Assembly (NCBI RefSeq): GCF_002843355.2
Contig: NZ_PJAI02000004.1
Coordinates: 124,001 to 188,000, forward strand
Origin: Colwellia echini
GTDB taxonomy: Bacteria > Pseudomonadota > Gammaproteobacteria > Enterobacterales > Alteromonadaceae
Reading direction: 5' to 3'
Length of the DNA: 64,000 nt
The position numbers and the translations under genes are program-made. Below, one piece after another: positions 9,041 through 17,451 of the stretch. Positions within the stretch are counted from its first letter, which is position 1, and the number at the start of each line of letters is the position of its first letter. Under the pieces are notes generated by a model that searched no databases, had not been told where the DNA came from, and saw nothing but the letters and a program-made list of their open reading frames with translations.

Positions 9041-11359
9041 TTATCGTGCTGAAATACTCTCTTCATCTAATGTCGCTTGAAAAGTATTTTGTAAAGCAAT
9101 CACCACGCTATCTTCTTTAATTACTGTTTTAGCGTACTCTAATCGTTTATCGTTAATCTGAACTTGAATTTGATAAGGATCAGCTACCGTTTCTTCCACA
9201 ACATTAAGGGTAACAGTTACTTGTCGAGCTAAAAATTCACAAATATAAGTTTGTAGCTGCTCTTGAGCAAACTCGGTATTTAAATGTCTTGTTGCCTGAT
9301 CTAATTGTAAGATTAAGTTATCGTCGGTTGAGTCTTCACTGATTGTTGCGTGAATAGCTAATTGTCTAACACGCGCAGTAAGTTGCATTGAATCAATCAT
9401 ATGCGCCCACTTATCAACTTGATTGGCTTTAGTTACGATCGTTGGATCAATATTGTCTTGATGAAACGGTATTTCTGGCTCAGGCACTATAACTACAGGT
9501 GCATTAATTACAGGTGCATTAGGTGCCGTATGAGCATCGATTGTTGATTCAAGTGTAGCTACATTACTATTAATTTTGCTGTTTGGCTGACGCATAGTTG
9601 CGTCATTAGACTTTTTTGTCTGATTTTCCATTGCTTTCTTGCGACTGCGCAGCATATTACGCGTTGCTAAAATCGAACTTACTGGGCTATCAATACTGTC
9701 TGTTTTTACCTGCTCAGAGGAAGTTAAAGTTGAGTTATTACGCTCATAAGAGTCTTGTTTTGTATTTTCACTACTGTTATGCGTTTGAGTTTTTTGTACA
9801 GATGAAAATTGTGATCTTGCTATGTGCTCGGGCAATTCACTCCCATTATCAATAAGTGCCGCCGTTTGTTGTTCAACGCCAAACATTTGAGCAGTTAACT
9901 CACTATGATCACGAGAATCTTCAGTGCTACTTCCGGCATAGCTACTTTCTTCATAAGCATTATACGGATAGTCATTATCTGCATAATGACTATTATCTTT
10001 TATAACATCTTCATTGTTAATAACTTCAACAGTAGGTGCGTCAACAGTTCTCGATTGTTCGCGCGTCAAAGCTTCTTCCGATACTATAGCGGTGTTTTCG
10101 GTTATGTTAGCTTGCTCTACAGTATTGTCATTGTTATCATCATCTAACTTAGTTTGTAAAGGCTCTTTGCTAACCGAAGTAGTAGGGGTAGCTTTATTAA
10201 AACTAATATCAGTAAACTCTTCTTTATTTAACTTGCTATGTGTAACGTCACTTATTTTGGGTAAATGTGATTTTTGCATAGGTTTAAAGGCAAATAATCG
10301 TAATAAGGTCATATCGAATGCTGCTTGCTCATCTGATGCATAAGGCAAGTCTTTTCGACCATTTAAGGCTATTTGATAGTAAAGTTGTACATCTTCAGCC
10401 GACATAGCCTGACTAAATTTCTTTAATAAAACCAATAAGTCGTCAGGTAAATCAAAAGGCTGTTCAACAATTTGCATTAAAGCTATTTGATGAAATAACT
10501 GAATGAGTTCGGCAAATAAACGGTTATAACTTGGTGCATAGGAAGCCATTTCTTGCGATAACGACATTAAAGACTGACTATCTTGTTTTAGTAAGGCAAT
10601 AACAAGCTGGTAAACCCAGTTTTGATCAATGCCGCCAAGCATTTGTTGAATATTAGCTAAACTAATATTACCTTGGCCTTGAGCAATTGCTTGATCAGTT
10701 AAACTTAATGAATCTCGCATACTGCCGCGTGCAGCTTTAGCTAATAAAGTTAAGCAGCCCTGTTCATGATTTACTTTTTCTTGCGATAATATTTCTGCCA
10801 GTTTATCTTCTATTTGCTTTACCGTTAATGCTTTTAAGTGAAACTGCAAGCAACGGGATAAAACCGTTATTGGTAGCTTTTGCGGATCGGTAGTCGCTAA
10901 AATAAACTTTACATGCTCAGGAGGCTCTTCCAGCGTTTTAAGCAGTGCGTTAAAACTATGACGCGATAACATGTGCACTTCATCGATTAGATATACTTTA
11001 AAGCGCCCTCTGCTTGGTGCATACTGAACGTTGTCAAGGATCTCACGGGTATCATCAACTTTAGTTTTAGATGCCGCATCAATTTCTAATAGGTCAACAA
11101 AGCGACCTTGATCAATATCCACACACGCAGCGCATACCCCACAAGGTTTTTCAGTAATACCTGTTTCACAGTTAAGACTTTTAGCAAAAATTCGGGCAAT
11201 AGTGGTTTTACCAACACCACGAGTACCTGTAAAAAGATACGCATGATGTAAACGTTTTTGCGACAAAGCATTAACCAATACACTGACAACATGCTCTTGC
11301 CCCATCAATTGTTGAAAATTTTTAGGGCGCCACTTTCTTGCTAAAACTTGATAGCTCAT
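9041..11359 (-). CDS. dnaX: DNA polymerase III subunits tau and gamma
   Basis: A 772-residue clamp-loader ATPase. Walker A is GTRGVGKTT (about residue 45), followed by the four-Cys zinc module (CETGITEKPCGVCAAC) and Walker B LIDEVHM. The C-terminal third is a low-complexity linker followed by the polymerase- and helicase-binding domains of tau. The product loads the beta clamp and couples the replisome. Codons 581-583 read ACA AAA AAG, placing the slippery heptamer A AAA AAG in the correct phase, and a -1 shift adds one Val and then meets TAA. That would give a gamma form of 584 residues. The gene lies 30 bp after apt and about 120 bp before ybaB. Confidence 0.96.
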   Translation of the reverse strand: MSYQVLARKWRPKNFQQLMGQEHVVSVLVNALSQKRLHHAYLFTGTRGVGKTTIARIFAKSLNCETGITEKPCGVCAACVDIDQGRFVDLLEIDAASKTKVDDTREILDNVQYAPSRGRFKVYLIDEVHMLSRHSFNALLKTLEEPPEHVKFILATTDPQKLPITVLSRCLQFHLKALTVKQIEDKLAEILSQEKVNHEQGCLTLLAKAARGSMRDSLSLTDQAIAQGQGNISLANIQQMLGGIDQNWVYQLVIALLKQDSQSLMSLSQEMASYAPSYNRLFAELIQLFHQIALMQIVEQPFDLPDDLLVLLKKFSQAMSAEDVQLYYQIALNGRKDLPYASDEQAAFDMTLLRLFAFKPMQKSHLPKISDVTHSKLNKEEFTDISFNKATPTTSVSKEPLQTKLDDDNNDNTVEQANITENTAIVSEEALTREQSRTVDAPTVEVINNEDVIKDNSHYADNDYPYNAYEESSYAGSSTEDSRDHSELTAQMFGVEQQTAALIDNGSELPEHIARSQFSSVQKTQTHNSSENTKQDSYERNNSTLTSSEQVKTDSIDSPVSSILATRNMLRSRKKAMENQTKKSNDATMRQPNSKINSNVATLESTIDAHTAPNAPVINAPVVIVPEPEIPFHQDNIDPTIVTKANQVDKWAHMIDSMQLTARVRQLAIHATISEDSTDDNLILQLDQATRHLNTEFAQEQLQTYICEFLARQVTVTLNVVEETVADPYQIQVQINDKRLEYAKTVIKEDSVVIALQNTFQATLDEESISAR
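9588..9617 (-). promoter_or_regulatory. dnaX: dnaX programmed -1 ribosomal frameshift signal
   Basis: On the minus strand the heptamer A AAA AAG (9617-9611) is followed by a 5-base spacer and then a perfect stem-loop, TGACGCA-ACTA-TGCGTCA (9605-9588). In the -1 frame the next codons are GTC and TAA (9608-9606). A GGA lies about nine bases upstream of the heptamer, where E. coli dnaX has an internal Shine-Dalgarno stimulator. This is the same arrangement of slippery site, immediate stop and hairpin known from E. coli, where it produces gamma. Actual frameshifting here is inferred. Confidence 0.85.
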
Positions 11360-11389
11360 AGTAAATTTCTTTTTCGATGCTTAAGTAAA

Positions 11390-11935
11390 CTATTCACCTT
11401 GATATTGAATCAAAGAATAAGGTGTTATATTTAATGCAGTTAAACGTTTCTCGCCACCAAGATCAGGTAAGGAAATAACAAAGCCGGCATCACTAACTTC
11501 TGCCCCTAAACGTCGGATCAATTTAGTTGTCGCTTCTATCGTACCGCCGGTAGCTAATAAATCATCAATAATTAAAACTTTATCATTTTCAGTTAAAGCA
11601 TCTTGATGTATTTCTAATATATCTTCCCCGTATTCAAGAGTATAAGCCTGAGAATGGGTATCTCTAGGAAGTTTTCCTGGTTTTCTAACAGGAATAAAAC
11701 CAATATTAAGAGCTAAAGCTAAAGGAGCGCCAAATAAGAAACCTCGAGCTTCGGTTCCAACCACTTTAGTGAAACCTTTATCTTTATAGGCTTGAACGAG
11801 TAATTCGATGGTTAACGCGAAAGCTTGGGGGTTTTCTAAAAGACTCGTGACATCACGAAACATTATACCTTTAACAGGGTAATCAGGAATGGTGTGTATT
11901 GCATCAATTAGTTGCTGTTGTTGTATTTGATTCAT
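11390..11935 (-). CDS. apt: Adenine phosphoribosyltransferase
   Basis: A 181-residue cytoplasmic purine salvage enzyme making AMP from adenine and PRPP. The PRPP-binding motif [13 protein letters not shown] is at residues 120-132, the FRDVTSLL segment is near residue 26, and the [14 protein letters not shown] loop is at 60-73. Length and sequence match E. coli Apt closely. It is the first gene of the apt-dnaX-ybaB group on the minus strand, an arrangement widely conserved in gammaproteobacteria. Confidence 0.96.
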   Translation of the reverse strand: MNQIQQQQLIDAIHTIPDYPVKGIMFRDVTSLLENPQAFALTIELLVQAYKDKGFTKVVGTEARGFLFGAPLALALNIGFIPVRKPGKLPRDTHSQAYTLEYGEDILEIHQDALTENDKVLIIDDLLATGGTIEATTKLIRRLGAEVSDAGFVISLPDLGGEKRLTALNITPYSLIQYQGE

Positions 11936-12045
11936 GAGAGGAAAAAGAAAACTTTAATAGTTTTCTATAAAAGTGATAAATAGATGTATAAATCATAAAG
12001 CAATTGAGGTTACTTTTATAGGGGTAAAAGCCGCCTCAATAGATA

Positions 12046-12441
12046 TTATGCATTAAGTTGTATCGATTCACACTCAAAGGCAGTTTCTGTTAGTTCAGAT
12101 AACACACTAAGAAATTTTTGTTTATCAAAAGGTTTTTCAATTACTTTATCAAAAAGTGAGTATTCGGGAAGGCTTTTTAAAGACTTACTTCCTTGGGTGG
12201 TAATAAAAATAACTTTTTTATCAGCAAGATCAGGATTTTTTTTAAAATTCTTTATTAACTGAATACCATTCATTAATGGCATTAAATGGTCAATAACAAA
12301 CAGTTCATGATTACCTTTTTGTGCTTTCCCTAAGCCATCTAGTCCATTATTTGCCGTTTCTACACTATGCCCTTCAGCGCAAAGCAATTCTGATAGCATG
12401 CTTTGTACTGACTTTTTATCATCTACTACTAATATATCCAT
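12046..12441 (-). CDS. Stand-alone CheY-like receiver protein
   Basis: A 131-residue protein made only of a response-regulator receiver domain. The acidic pair D7/D8, the phospho-acceptor D51, the switch Thr (T81 or T82) and K103 (IEKPF) are all present, so it should be phosphorylatable. There is no output domain and no kinase gene beside it, so it probably works by protein-protein contact, as CheY-type regulators do. Its partner cannot be read from this window. It has its own promoter region, being separated from genes on both sides by more than 100 bp. Confidence 0.9.
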   Translation of the reverse strand: MDILVVDDKKSVQSMLSELLCAEGHSVETANNGLDGLGKAQKGNHELFVIDHLMPLMNGIQLIKNFKKNPDLADKKVIFITTQGSKSLKSLPEYSLFDKVIEKPFDKQKFLSVLSELTETAFECESIQLNA

Positions 12442-12588
12442 ATATTTTATATTACCTACTGCTAATTTTGCCGCAATTCTACCTTAATTCAGTAGCAGTA
12501 TATAGGCTTAATTTGGTAAAACAGCCCACACTAATAGGAGCAATAGTTTTGGCTCGATTTGATAATAAGGTTACCTTTATGCTTTTAG

Positions 12589-13302
12589 CTATTTAGTTAA
12601 CTTAAGTCGCTGGCGTTTAGGTTCATCTTTCTTATTTGGATTTATATAAATGCTGCTAGCATTAGGTCTTGCTCCCTCAACCCAAGGAGATGTAGGCGTT
12701 GGTTTATCTATTTTTTTCTTGGTGTATGGCTTAGTGTTGTTATTAGTTTTTGATGAACTAGAAGGTGATTTTTGCGTATTTACAGTAGGCTTTACTATTT
12801 TACTTGTTCTTTCTACATGATAAGTTTTATCAATTGCTTGTAATAAGTTACGCAACACTTGATCTTTACATTCACGATAATGTTTGTGATCAATCTTGCG
12901 AGAAAAAGCGCTAAGCTCTGCTTTACCAAGATTGAAATTAACCGTTTTTAATAATTCAATAATTTGTTCAGACTGTAAATTTAGCGCTATTTTAAGCTTA
13001 GTTAAAATAATATTATTAGATAAACGCTTTTCAGGACTTGGTTGAGGACCTGGTTTTTTACCACGTTTTTCATTAATAAATCCATTTAAAAATACGGCTA
13101 AATTGCTATCAAATAATGCAACAAAATCACTATCATCATCTTTTTTTAACCATTGGCTAATTTGCTCCCGGCTGACGTTTTCACCCGCAGATGCAAAGAT
13201 AGCAACCATTTGTTTATCATTAAAATTAAAGGTATAACGCAAGCGGCGCAAAACATCATTATTATTCACAAAAATATCCAATACAAAGGTATAAGGAGCC
13301 AT
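12589..13302 (-). CDS. DUF1456 (YehS-like) protein
   Basis: A homologue of E. coli YehS containing two DUF1456 repeats: NNNDVLRRLRYTFNFND and then SNNIILTKLKIALNLQSEQIIELL, with the conserved FLNGFINEKRG between them. A basic, Ser/Thr/Lys-rich low-complexity tail of about 70 residues follows and is not part of E. coli YehS. The ATG at 13302 has AAGGTG about six bases upstream; a GTG at 13269 would give the usual N-terminus (VNNNDVLRR) and is a real alternative. The function of the family is unknown. The gene stands alone. Confidence 0.85.
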   Translation of the reverse strand: MAPYTFVLDIFVNNNDVLRRLRYTFNFNDKQMVAIFASAGENVSREQISQWLKKDDDSDFVALFDSNLAVFLNGFINEKRGKKPGPQPSPEKRLSNNIILTKLKIALNLQSEQIIELLKTVNFNLGKAELSAFSRKIDHKHYRECKDQVLRNLLQAIDKTYHVERTSKIVKPTVNTQKSPSSSSKTNNNTKPYTKKKIDKPTPTSPWVEGARPNASSIYINPNKKDEPKRQRLKLTK

Positions 13303-13696
13303 TATACACCTTAAGAGCATTAGCTTATAGCAATTCTGAGAAGTTTATAGTGCTGTTGTGCTCAGTAAGCATGGTTAAAAGGAACTAACATCCTTGGAGT
13401 AGTGCCACTCACTTAAGGTAGGAAATTTTTATTTCTGGCAAAATGATAGGCTAAGGTTAACTTGCCGAGGAAGTGTACGTTCTCGCCAAATAGATATAAT
13501 AAGACTTTCGTTCATACTATAAAGTTTATTAACTAGCTAGATACGCCGCGCAATGTTGAAGAAGGTAAATAATTTTTTAACGTACAGCACATTCTCCCCA
13601 TTTGATAACATATCGTGTTGTATATCACGTAACTCTTGCTTTATAGGATCGATAATTAATTTATTTTTGAAATCATTATTAAATATGTTTCGTCCT

Positions 13697-13722
13697 GAAA
13701 AAAAAGCGGACAAAAGTCCGCT
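13697..13722 (-). terminator. Terminator after the HvfA-like gene
   Basis: Read on the minus strand, AGCGGAC-TTTT-GTCCGCT is followed by a run of eight T. This is a strong rho-independent terminator 25 bp past the stop of the small Cys-rich gene. The remaining stretch from 13303 to 13696 contains no gene I can support. Confidence 0.92.
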
Positions 13723-13747
13723 GGGTGATTTCCTTTAGAAAGGTCAA

Positions 13748-14119
13748 CTATTCACCGCATTTTTTAGACTTGCTTTTACTTTCACCGCATTTACCCTCGC
13801 CACATTTTGTGCTTGATGCAGCTTTCATTTTACCTTCGCCGCACTTACCTTCACCACATTTTGTGCTTGGTGCGGCTTTCATTTTACCTTCACCGCATTT
13901 ACCTTCACCACATTTTGAATCGCTTCCTGTGGTTGAAGTCATTTTACCTTCTCCACACTTTCCCTCACCACATTTAGTGCCATCATTATCTGTTACTATT
14001 GTCGATATATGTTGAGATTCAAAAGGATTGGATTCAGCATTTACCGTAGCACTCATCAATAGGGTGAAGAAAGATACCGCCATAACGGCTGTGATTGTTG
14101 ATTTTTTGATTATATTCAT
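13748..14119 (-). CDS. HvfA-like Cys-rich secreted precursor with EGKCG repeats
   Basis: A 123-residue protein with a signal peptide (about residues 1-28, ending SATVNA) followed by repeats built on KCGEGKCGEGKM. There are four EGKCG motifs and nine Cys (50, 55, 70, 75, 88, 93, 106, 111, 121), all in the mature part. Repeated EGKCG in a secreted low-complexity peptide is the hallmark of HvfA-type RiPP precursors, in which DUF692 (MNIO) enzymes with a partner protein convert the Cys to oxazolone/thioamide groups that bind copper. No DUF692, DUF2063 or DoxX gene is near, so modification is an inference and would need enzymes encoded elsewhere. AAGGAT lies about six bases before the ATG. The gene is monocistronic with its own terminator. 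Confidence 0.8.
   Translation of the reverse strand: MNIIKKSTITAVMAVSFFTLLMSATVNAESNPFESQHISTIVTDNDGTKCGEGKCGEGKMTSTTGSDSKCGEGKCGEGKMKAAPSTKCGEGKCGEGKMKAASSTKCGEGKCGESKSKSKKCGE
13751..13975 (-). repeat. In-frame tandem repeats encoding the EGKCG modules
   Basis: Four modules starting KCGEGKCGE at residues 49, 69, 87 and 105 are spaced 20, 18 and 18 codons apart, so the DNA is a 54-60 bp tandem array. The array could gain or lose units by slippage without a frameshift. Confidence 0.9.
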
Positions 14120-14200
14120 TATGTTATCCTTTTCTGTTATTTGTAATGGCGTTTATTTTGTTATTTATAATGTAATACCAGATTGCATAAAATTTTACTT

Positions 14201-14395
14201 AACCTGAGTTAGGGGTAATAAAAGTGAGTAGAACAATAATATCAATCACTTAAAATATTTACTCTACAATAGTTTAAATAATTCGTAGTACAAGGTGGGG
14301 AAGCGAAGCCAATAACGAGTCATTGAGAGCTTTCATAACGTTGTAATACGGATAATTAAGCTGTTGTAGCATTTGTCTTATCTCAAACTCAGGTT
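14201..14395 (+). mobile_element. MITE-like element, copy A
   Basis: A 195-bp non-coding element beginning AACCTGAGTT and ending AACTCAGGTT, flanked by the direct repeat ACTT (14197-14200 and 14396-14399). It aligns along its whole length with the reverse complement of copy B (23094-23287), about four-fifths identical by eye. No ORF is present, so any transposase must act in trans. It ends 78 bp upstream of the HvfA-like start codon and may influence that promoter. Confidence 0.85.
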
Positions 14396-14454
14396 ACTTA
14401 CACTTGCTAGATTAAATTCGCAACCGCTTTGACTTTAATCGTTGCTGCTTCGAT

Positions 14455-14497
14455 TATACCAATTGAAATAATAAATCAATCTACTTCAAATGGTATA
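14455..14497. repeat. Short inverted repeat (TATACCAATTGAA type)
   Basis: Arms TATACCAATTGAA (14455-14467) and TTCAAATGGTATA (14485-14497) match in 12 of 13 positions around a 17-base spacer. It looks like a REP-like palindromic unit. It lies in the 486-bp gap that also holds MITE copy A and the terminator of the TonB2 operon; no gene was seen there. Confidence 0.6.
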
Positions 14498-14553
14498 ACT
14501 ATTAACTTAGACCTTTTATTATATAAATAAATTTCATCAACTTTATTTATATA

Positions 14554-14580
14554 ATAAAAAAACCAGCTATTAAGCTGGTT
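14554..14580 (-). terminator. Terminator of the TonB2 operon
   Basis: AACCAGCT-TAAT-AGCTGGTT followed by a T run on the minus strand, 26 bp after the last gene of the operon. Confidence 0.9.
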
Positions 14581-14605
14581 TTTTAGGCTTTAGTTAAAAA
14601 GTTAA

Positions 14606-15892
14606 CTAAATAGTAACATTCTTTCTTCTTGCTGTATCAACAATAAAGCGTTTCCAACCTTCCGCATATTTACGTGCTTTAGGGTCTTTAACTGCTTTTT
14701 GAATCGCAGCATAAGCTTGCTTATAATCTTCAAGATAAAAGTACGATTCTGCAATACTCATTTGAATTTGGCCTACATCAGGAGCACCAAGTTCAAGCGC
14801 TTTATTTAAAGCCGTAATAGCTTTAGTAAATTGCTCATCTTGTTTTAACAACATGCCTTGCTTACGATAAGTTGCAGGATCATTAGTCATTTTGGCTAAT
14901 TCACCATAATAACCCGCTGCTTTATCGATATTTTGCGCAGAGTGCCAAGCATTAGCTAAAGATGAAATGTTTTTATCATCACGTTTAACTAAACCAGAAG
15001 CAATATACTTTTCTAACAATTTAGCAGCCATAAAAGGAGCATCAGATTGAGAGTATAAACTTGCTAAAGTAGTTATTTGACTTTCTTTATCCAAATAACC
15101 AAGCTTGTAAGCTAAATCAAGAGTTTCAGTTGCTTTATTATAGTCTTCAACCAATAAGTAGAACATTGGTAGTTGAGTCCACCACTGCTTACTTTCTGGG
15201 AAAAGCTGAATAACAGTCTCTAAAACCCCAATAGTTTCTTTATATTGCTTACGTTCATAATATGACTGTACTTTCAATATATAAGGGTTTTGATTTTGCT
15301 TATCACCAAAGGCTGCAATTGCTTTATCAGCAGGAGCAATAACTTTATCTAATTCACCAAGCGAGTAATACGCGTTAGCTATTTTGATATAAGTTTGACC
15401 ATCCTCTTTACCCGAGAAATCCATCCACGCGTAATAAGTTTTTAACGCTCCTTTATAGTCTTTGGTTTGCATTTGCATATCACCCAATAACTTTAAAGAC
15501 TCGCTATGATCTGATTCATTAAGAATATCAGGTTCAATTGCTTCTTTTAGGTATTTAATCGTTTTCTGATCATTATCACCTTTAGTTGCATACATTACCG
15601 CGATAAAACGAGAAACATAAGCTTTGTCATATTCTTTATCTGCATCGATATCAAGTAATACGACTAAAGCACCATCAATATCGTCCGCACTGTAAAGTTC
15701 AAAAGCTTCTTGAACTTGTTTACCTGTGCTAGGACTAGGAAGGTATGATTTTCGTTTCTCTTTCTGAGCTTGTTCGGCAGCATTTGCATAATCAGCAAAA
15801 GGCGCTTGTGCAACAAGTAACGAAGCAACAACAACAAGAGAAGTTGATAATTTTTTAAACGGTAAGTTTTTAAATACTAATTTATTAAACAT
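14606..15892 (-). CDS. TPR protein of the TonB2 operon
   Basis: A 428-residue exported protein with an N-terminal signal segment (hydrophobic stretch around residues 18-32, ending APFADYANAA) and at least five tetratricopeptide-like helical repeats, for example SESLKLLGDMQMQTKDYKGAL, QTYIKIANAYYSLGELDKV and ATYRKQGMLLKQDEQFTKAI. TPR proteins of this kind close TonB2-type operons in Vibrio- and Shewanella-like bacteria and probably act in the periplasm as scaffolds. The gene begins 5 bp after tonB2, so it is translated from the same message. Its exact role is not known. Confidence 0.85.
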   Translation of the reverse strand: MFNKLVFKNLPFKKLSTSLVVVASLLVAQAPFADYANAAEQAQKEKRKSYLPSPSTGKQVQEAFELYSADDIDGALVVLLDIDADKEYDKAYVSRFIAVMYATKGDNDQKTIKYLKEAIEPDILNESDHSESLKLLGDMQMQTKDYKGALKTYYAWMDFSGKEDGQTYIKIANAYYSLGELDKVIAPADKAIAAFGDKQNQNPYILKVQSYYERKQYKETIGVLETVIQLFPESKQWWTQLPMFYLLVEDYNKATETLDLAYKLGYLDKESQITTLASLYSQSDAPFMAAKLLEKYIASGLVKRDDKNISSLANAWHSAQNIDKAAGYYGELAKMTNDPATYRKQGMLLKQDEQFTKAITALNKALELGAPDVGQIQMSIAESYFYLEDYKQAYAAIQKAVKDPKARKYAEGWKRFIVDTARRKNVTI

Positions 15893-15897
15893 AACTA

Positions 15898-16509
15898 TTA
15901 ACCTCCCATTTTGAAGTCAAGTCGAACGGTTAAGCCTGTTTGACGAAGGGCTTTACCTTCTTCAACTTTCGGTTTGTATTTCCACTTCCTAAGAGCGCGT
16001 CTTGCTTCTTTATCAAAAATACGCTTAGGCTCAGCTTCAATAACCTCTACATCTTCAACACCACCAATTTCATTGATAGAGAAAGATAATACAACATACC
16101 CCTCTCTACCATCTCGAGCAGCATCCATAGGATACTTAGGCTCAATCCGTACAATTGGTGTTGCATCACCATCTCTACCTATACCAGCTCCAGGAGCAGA
16201 TAAACCAGTAGACGCACCAGCCATTTGCACACCTGGCATGTTAAAGCTTAAACCACTAGTATTATTATTGGTTTCAGGCTCTGGTGTAGACTGCTTTGGC
16301 GGCGCTTTTGGCGGCGGCGGTGGCGGCGGCGGTACACGTCGACGCTGTTCTGTTGCAGACTTAGGCGGCGTAGTATTTACTTCTACTATAATATTTTCTT
16401 GCTGCTCTTCTTTGTTTCTATCACCGCTAGAAACAAGGAAAGCCATAAAAACAAATAAGCCGAAGGTAACTACAACGCCTAGTAGTATTGATACTAAAAA
16501 GCGAACCAT
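15898..16509 (-). CDS. tonB2: TonB2-type energy transducer
   Basis: A 203-residue TonB. It has one N-terminal membrane segment (FLVSILLGVVVTFGLFVFMAFL), a short Pro-rich periplasmic linker with eight consecutive Pro, and a C-terminal TonB domain (about residues 115-203: VRIEPKYPMDAARDGREGYVVLSF and RRALRKWKYKP). The linker is shorter than in E. coli TonB, as is usual for TonB2. It transfers energy from the ExbB/ExbD proton channel to outer membrane receptors, presumably including the one encoded upstream. It lies 3 bp from exbD2. Confidence 0.93.
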   Translation of the reverse strand: MVRFLVSILLGVVVTFGLFVFMAFLVSSGDRNKEEQQENIIVEVNTTPPKSATEQRRRVPPPPPPPPKAPPKQSTPEPETNNNTSGLSFNMPGVQMAGASTGLSAPGAGIGRDGDATPIVRIEPKYPMDAARDGREGYVVLSFSINEIGGVEDVEVIEAEPKRIFDKEARRALRKWKYKPKVEEGKALRQTGLTVRLDFKMGG

Positions 16510-16512
16510 ATA

Positions 16513-16914
16513 TTACCCCTTCGCAGCCGCGATAGAAATTCGGTCTATACCAGCCTCTTTAATTGCATCCATTACTTTTACAACGACACCATGTTTGGCA
16601 TCTTTGTCAGCTTGAATAATTACAACATCGGTAGGCTGTTCGGCAAGTAATTTTTCAATCCTTGCACCAACACGCTCAATGTCTACTCGACCTTTGTCTA
16701 ACCAAATCTCACCATTATCTTTAATTGCAACAAAGATATTGGCATTTTTTTGCGTTGATTGGTTAGCCGCTTTAGGTTTATTTACTTCAATACCAGCTTC
16801 TTTTACAAATGAAGTGGTTACGATGAAGAAGATCAGCATGATAAATACGATATCAAGCATCGGTGTCATATCAATTACTGCTTCTTCGGATTCACGAATA
16901 CGTTTACGTGCCAT
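16513..16914 (-). CDS. exbD2: Biopolymer transport protein ExbD2
   Basis: A 133-residue ExbD/TolR protein with a single N-terminal membrane helix (MTPMLDIVFIMLIFFIVTTSF) containing the proton-path Asp (D21) and a small periplasmic domain ending AGIDRISIAAAKG. It forms the proton-conducting channel with ExbB2. Gene order is exbB2-exbD2-tonB2 with 12- and 3-bp gaps, indicating one transcript. Confidence 0.94.
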   Translation of the reverse strand: MARKRIRESEEAVIDMTPMLDIVFIMLIFFIVTTSFVKEAGIEVNKPKAANQSTQKNANIFVAIKDNGEIWLDKGRVDIERVGARIEKLLAEQPTDVVIIQADKDAKHGVVVKVMDAIKEAGIDRISIAAAKG

Positions 16915-16926
16915 GAAAATATCTCT

Positions 16927-17451
16927 CTAGTGATGAGGCAAACTGTCAACCAGTTTAGCCTTTGCTAGTTTAACTTTAGCGTCTAATCTTGTGCTAAAAA
17001 ACACACCTGATAATGCAGCTACCATACCCGCCATAGTCGGGATTGTTGCTTGCGATATACCAGCGGCCATTAAACGCGGATTACTAGTACCTTGTTGAGC
17101 CATAACTTCAAATACGCCTATCATACCTGTTACTGTTCCCAGTAAGCCGATAAGAGGACACATTGCCACTAATGTTCTAATGGTTATCATGCGCTTTTCA
17201 AGTAACTCGTCTGCTTCGGAGATCCAAGTCTCTCTAATTCTATGTGCATACCAAGATGTTGTATCTTGTCGTGCATCCCAACGAGAAACGATATCGTCTC
17301 TCAAAGCTGGGTACACTTTTGATAAGAACAAAAAGCGTTCTACCATTAATATCCACATTAATAAGAGTGCGAAGGCAACAACGTAAAGTACGTTACCACC
17401 TGTCGCAACAAAACCCCTGACAGATTCCCAAAGCTCTATCAGGAATAACAT
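16927..17451 (-). CDS. exbB2: MotA/TolQ/ExbB family proton channel, ExbB2
   Basis: A 174-residue inner membrane protein with three hydrophobic segments: VLYVVAFALLLMWILMVERF, TLVAMCPLIGLLGTVTGMIGVF and TIPTMAGMVAALSGVFF. The GLLGTVTGMI motif is typical of the family. It works with ExbD2 and TonB2. Its start codon overlaps the stop of the preceding long ExbB gene by one base (TAATG), indicating translational coupling. Confidence 0.93.
   Translation of the reverse strand: MLFLIELWESVRGFVATGGNVLYVVAFALLLMWILMVERFLFLSKVYPALRDDIVSRWDARQDTTSWYAHRIRETWISEADELLEKRMITIRTLVAMCPLIGLLGTVTGMIGVFEVMAQQGTSNPRLMAAGISQATIPTMAGMVAALSGVFFSTRLDAKVKLAKAKLVDSLPHH

Noticed and set aside
10014-10343. 109-codon plus-strand ORF inside dnaX
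   Set aside because: Shadow of the dnaX linker region; no ribosome binding site or family match.
13553-13738. 61-codon plus-strand ORF between the YehS-like and HvfA-like genes
   Set aside because: No ribosome binding site or recognisable protein; it runs through the minus-strand terminator.
13725-14015. Plus-strand ORF with repeated LPSPHFV peptides
   Set aside because: It is the antisense reading of the EGKCG repeat gene; the minus strand has a signal peptide, ribosome binding site and terminator.
16320-16345. GGC/GGT-rich stretch as a GC island or foreign DNA
   Set aside because: It encodes the Pro run of the TonB2 linker on the minus strand.
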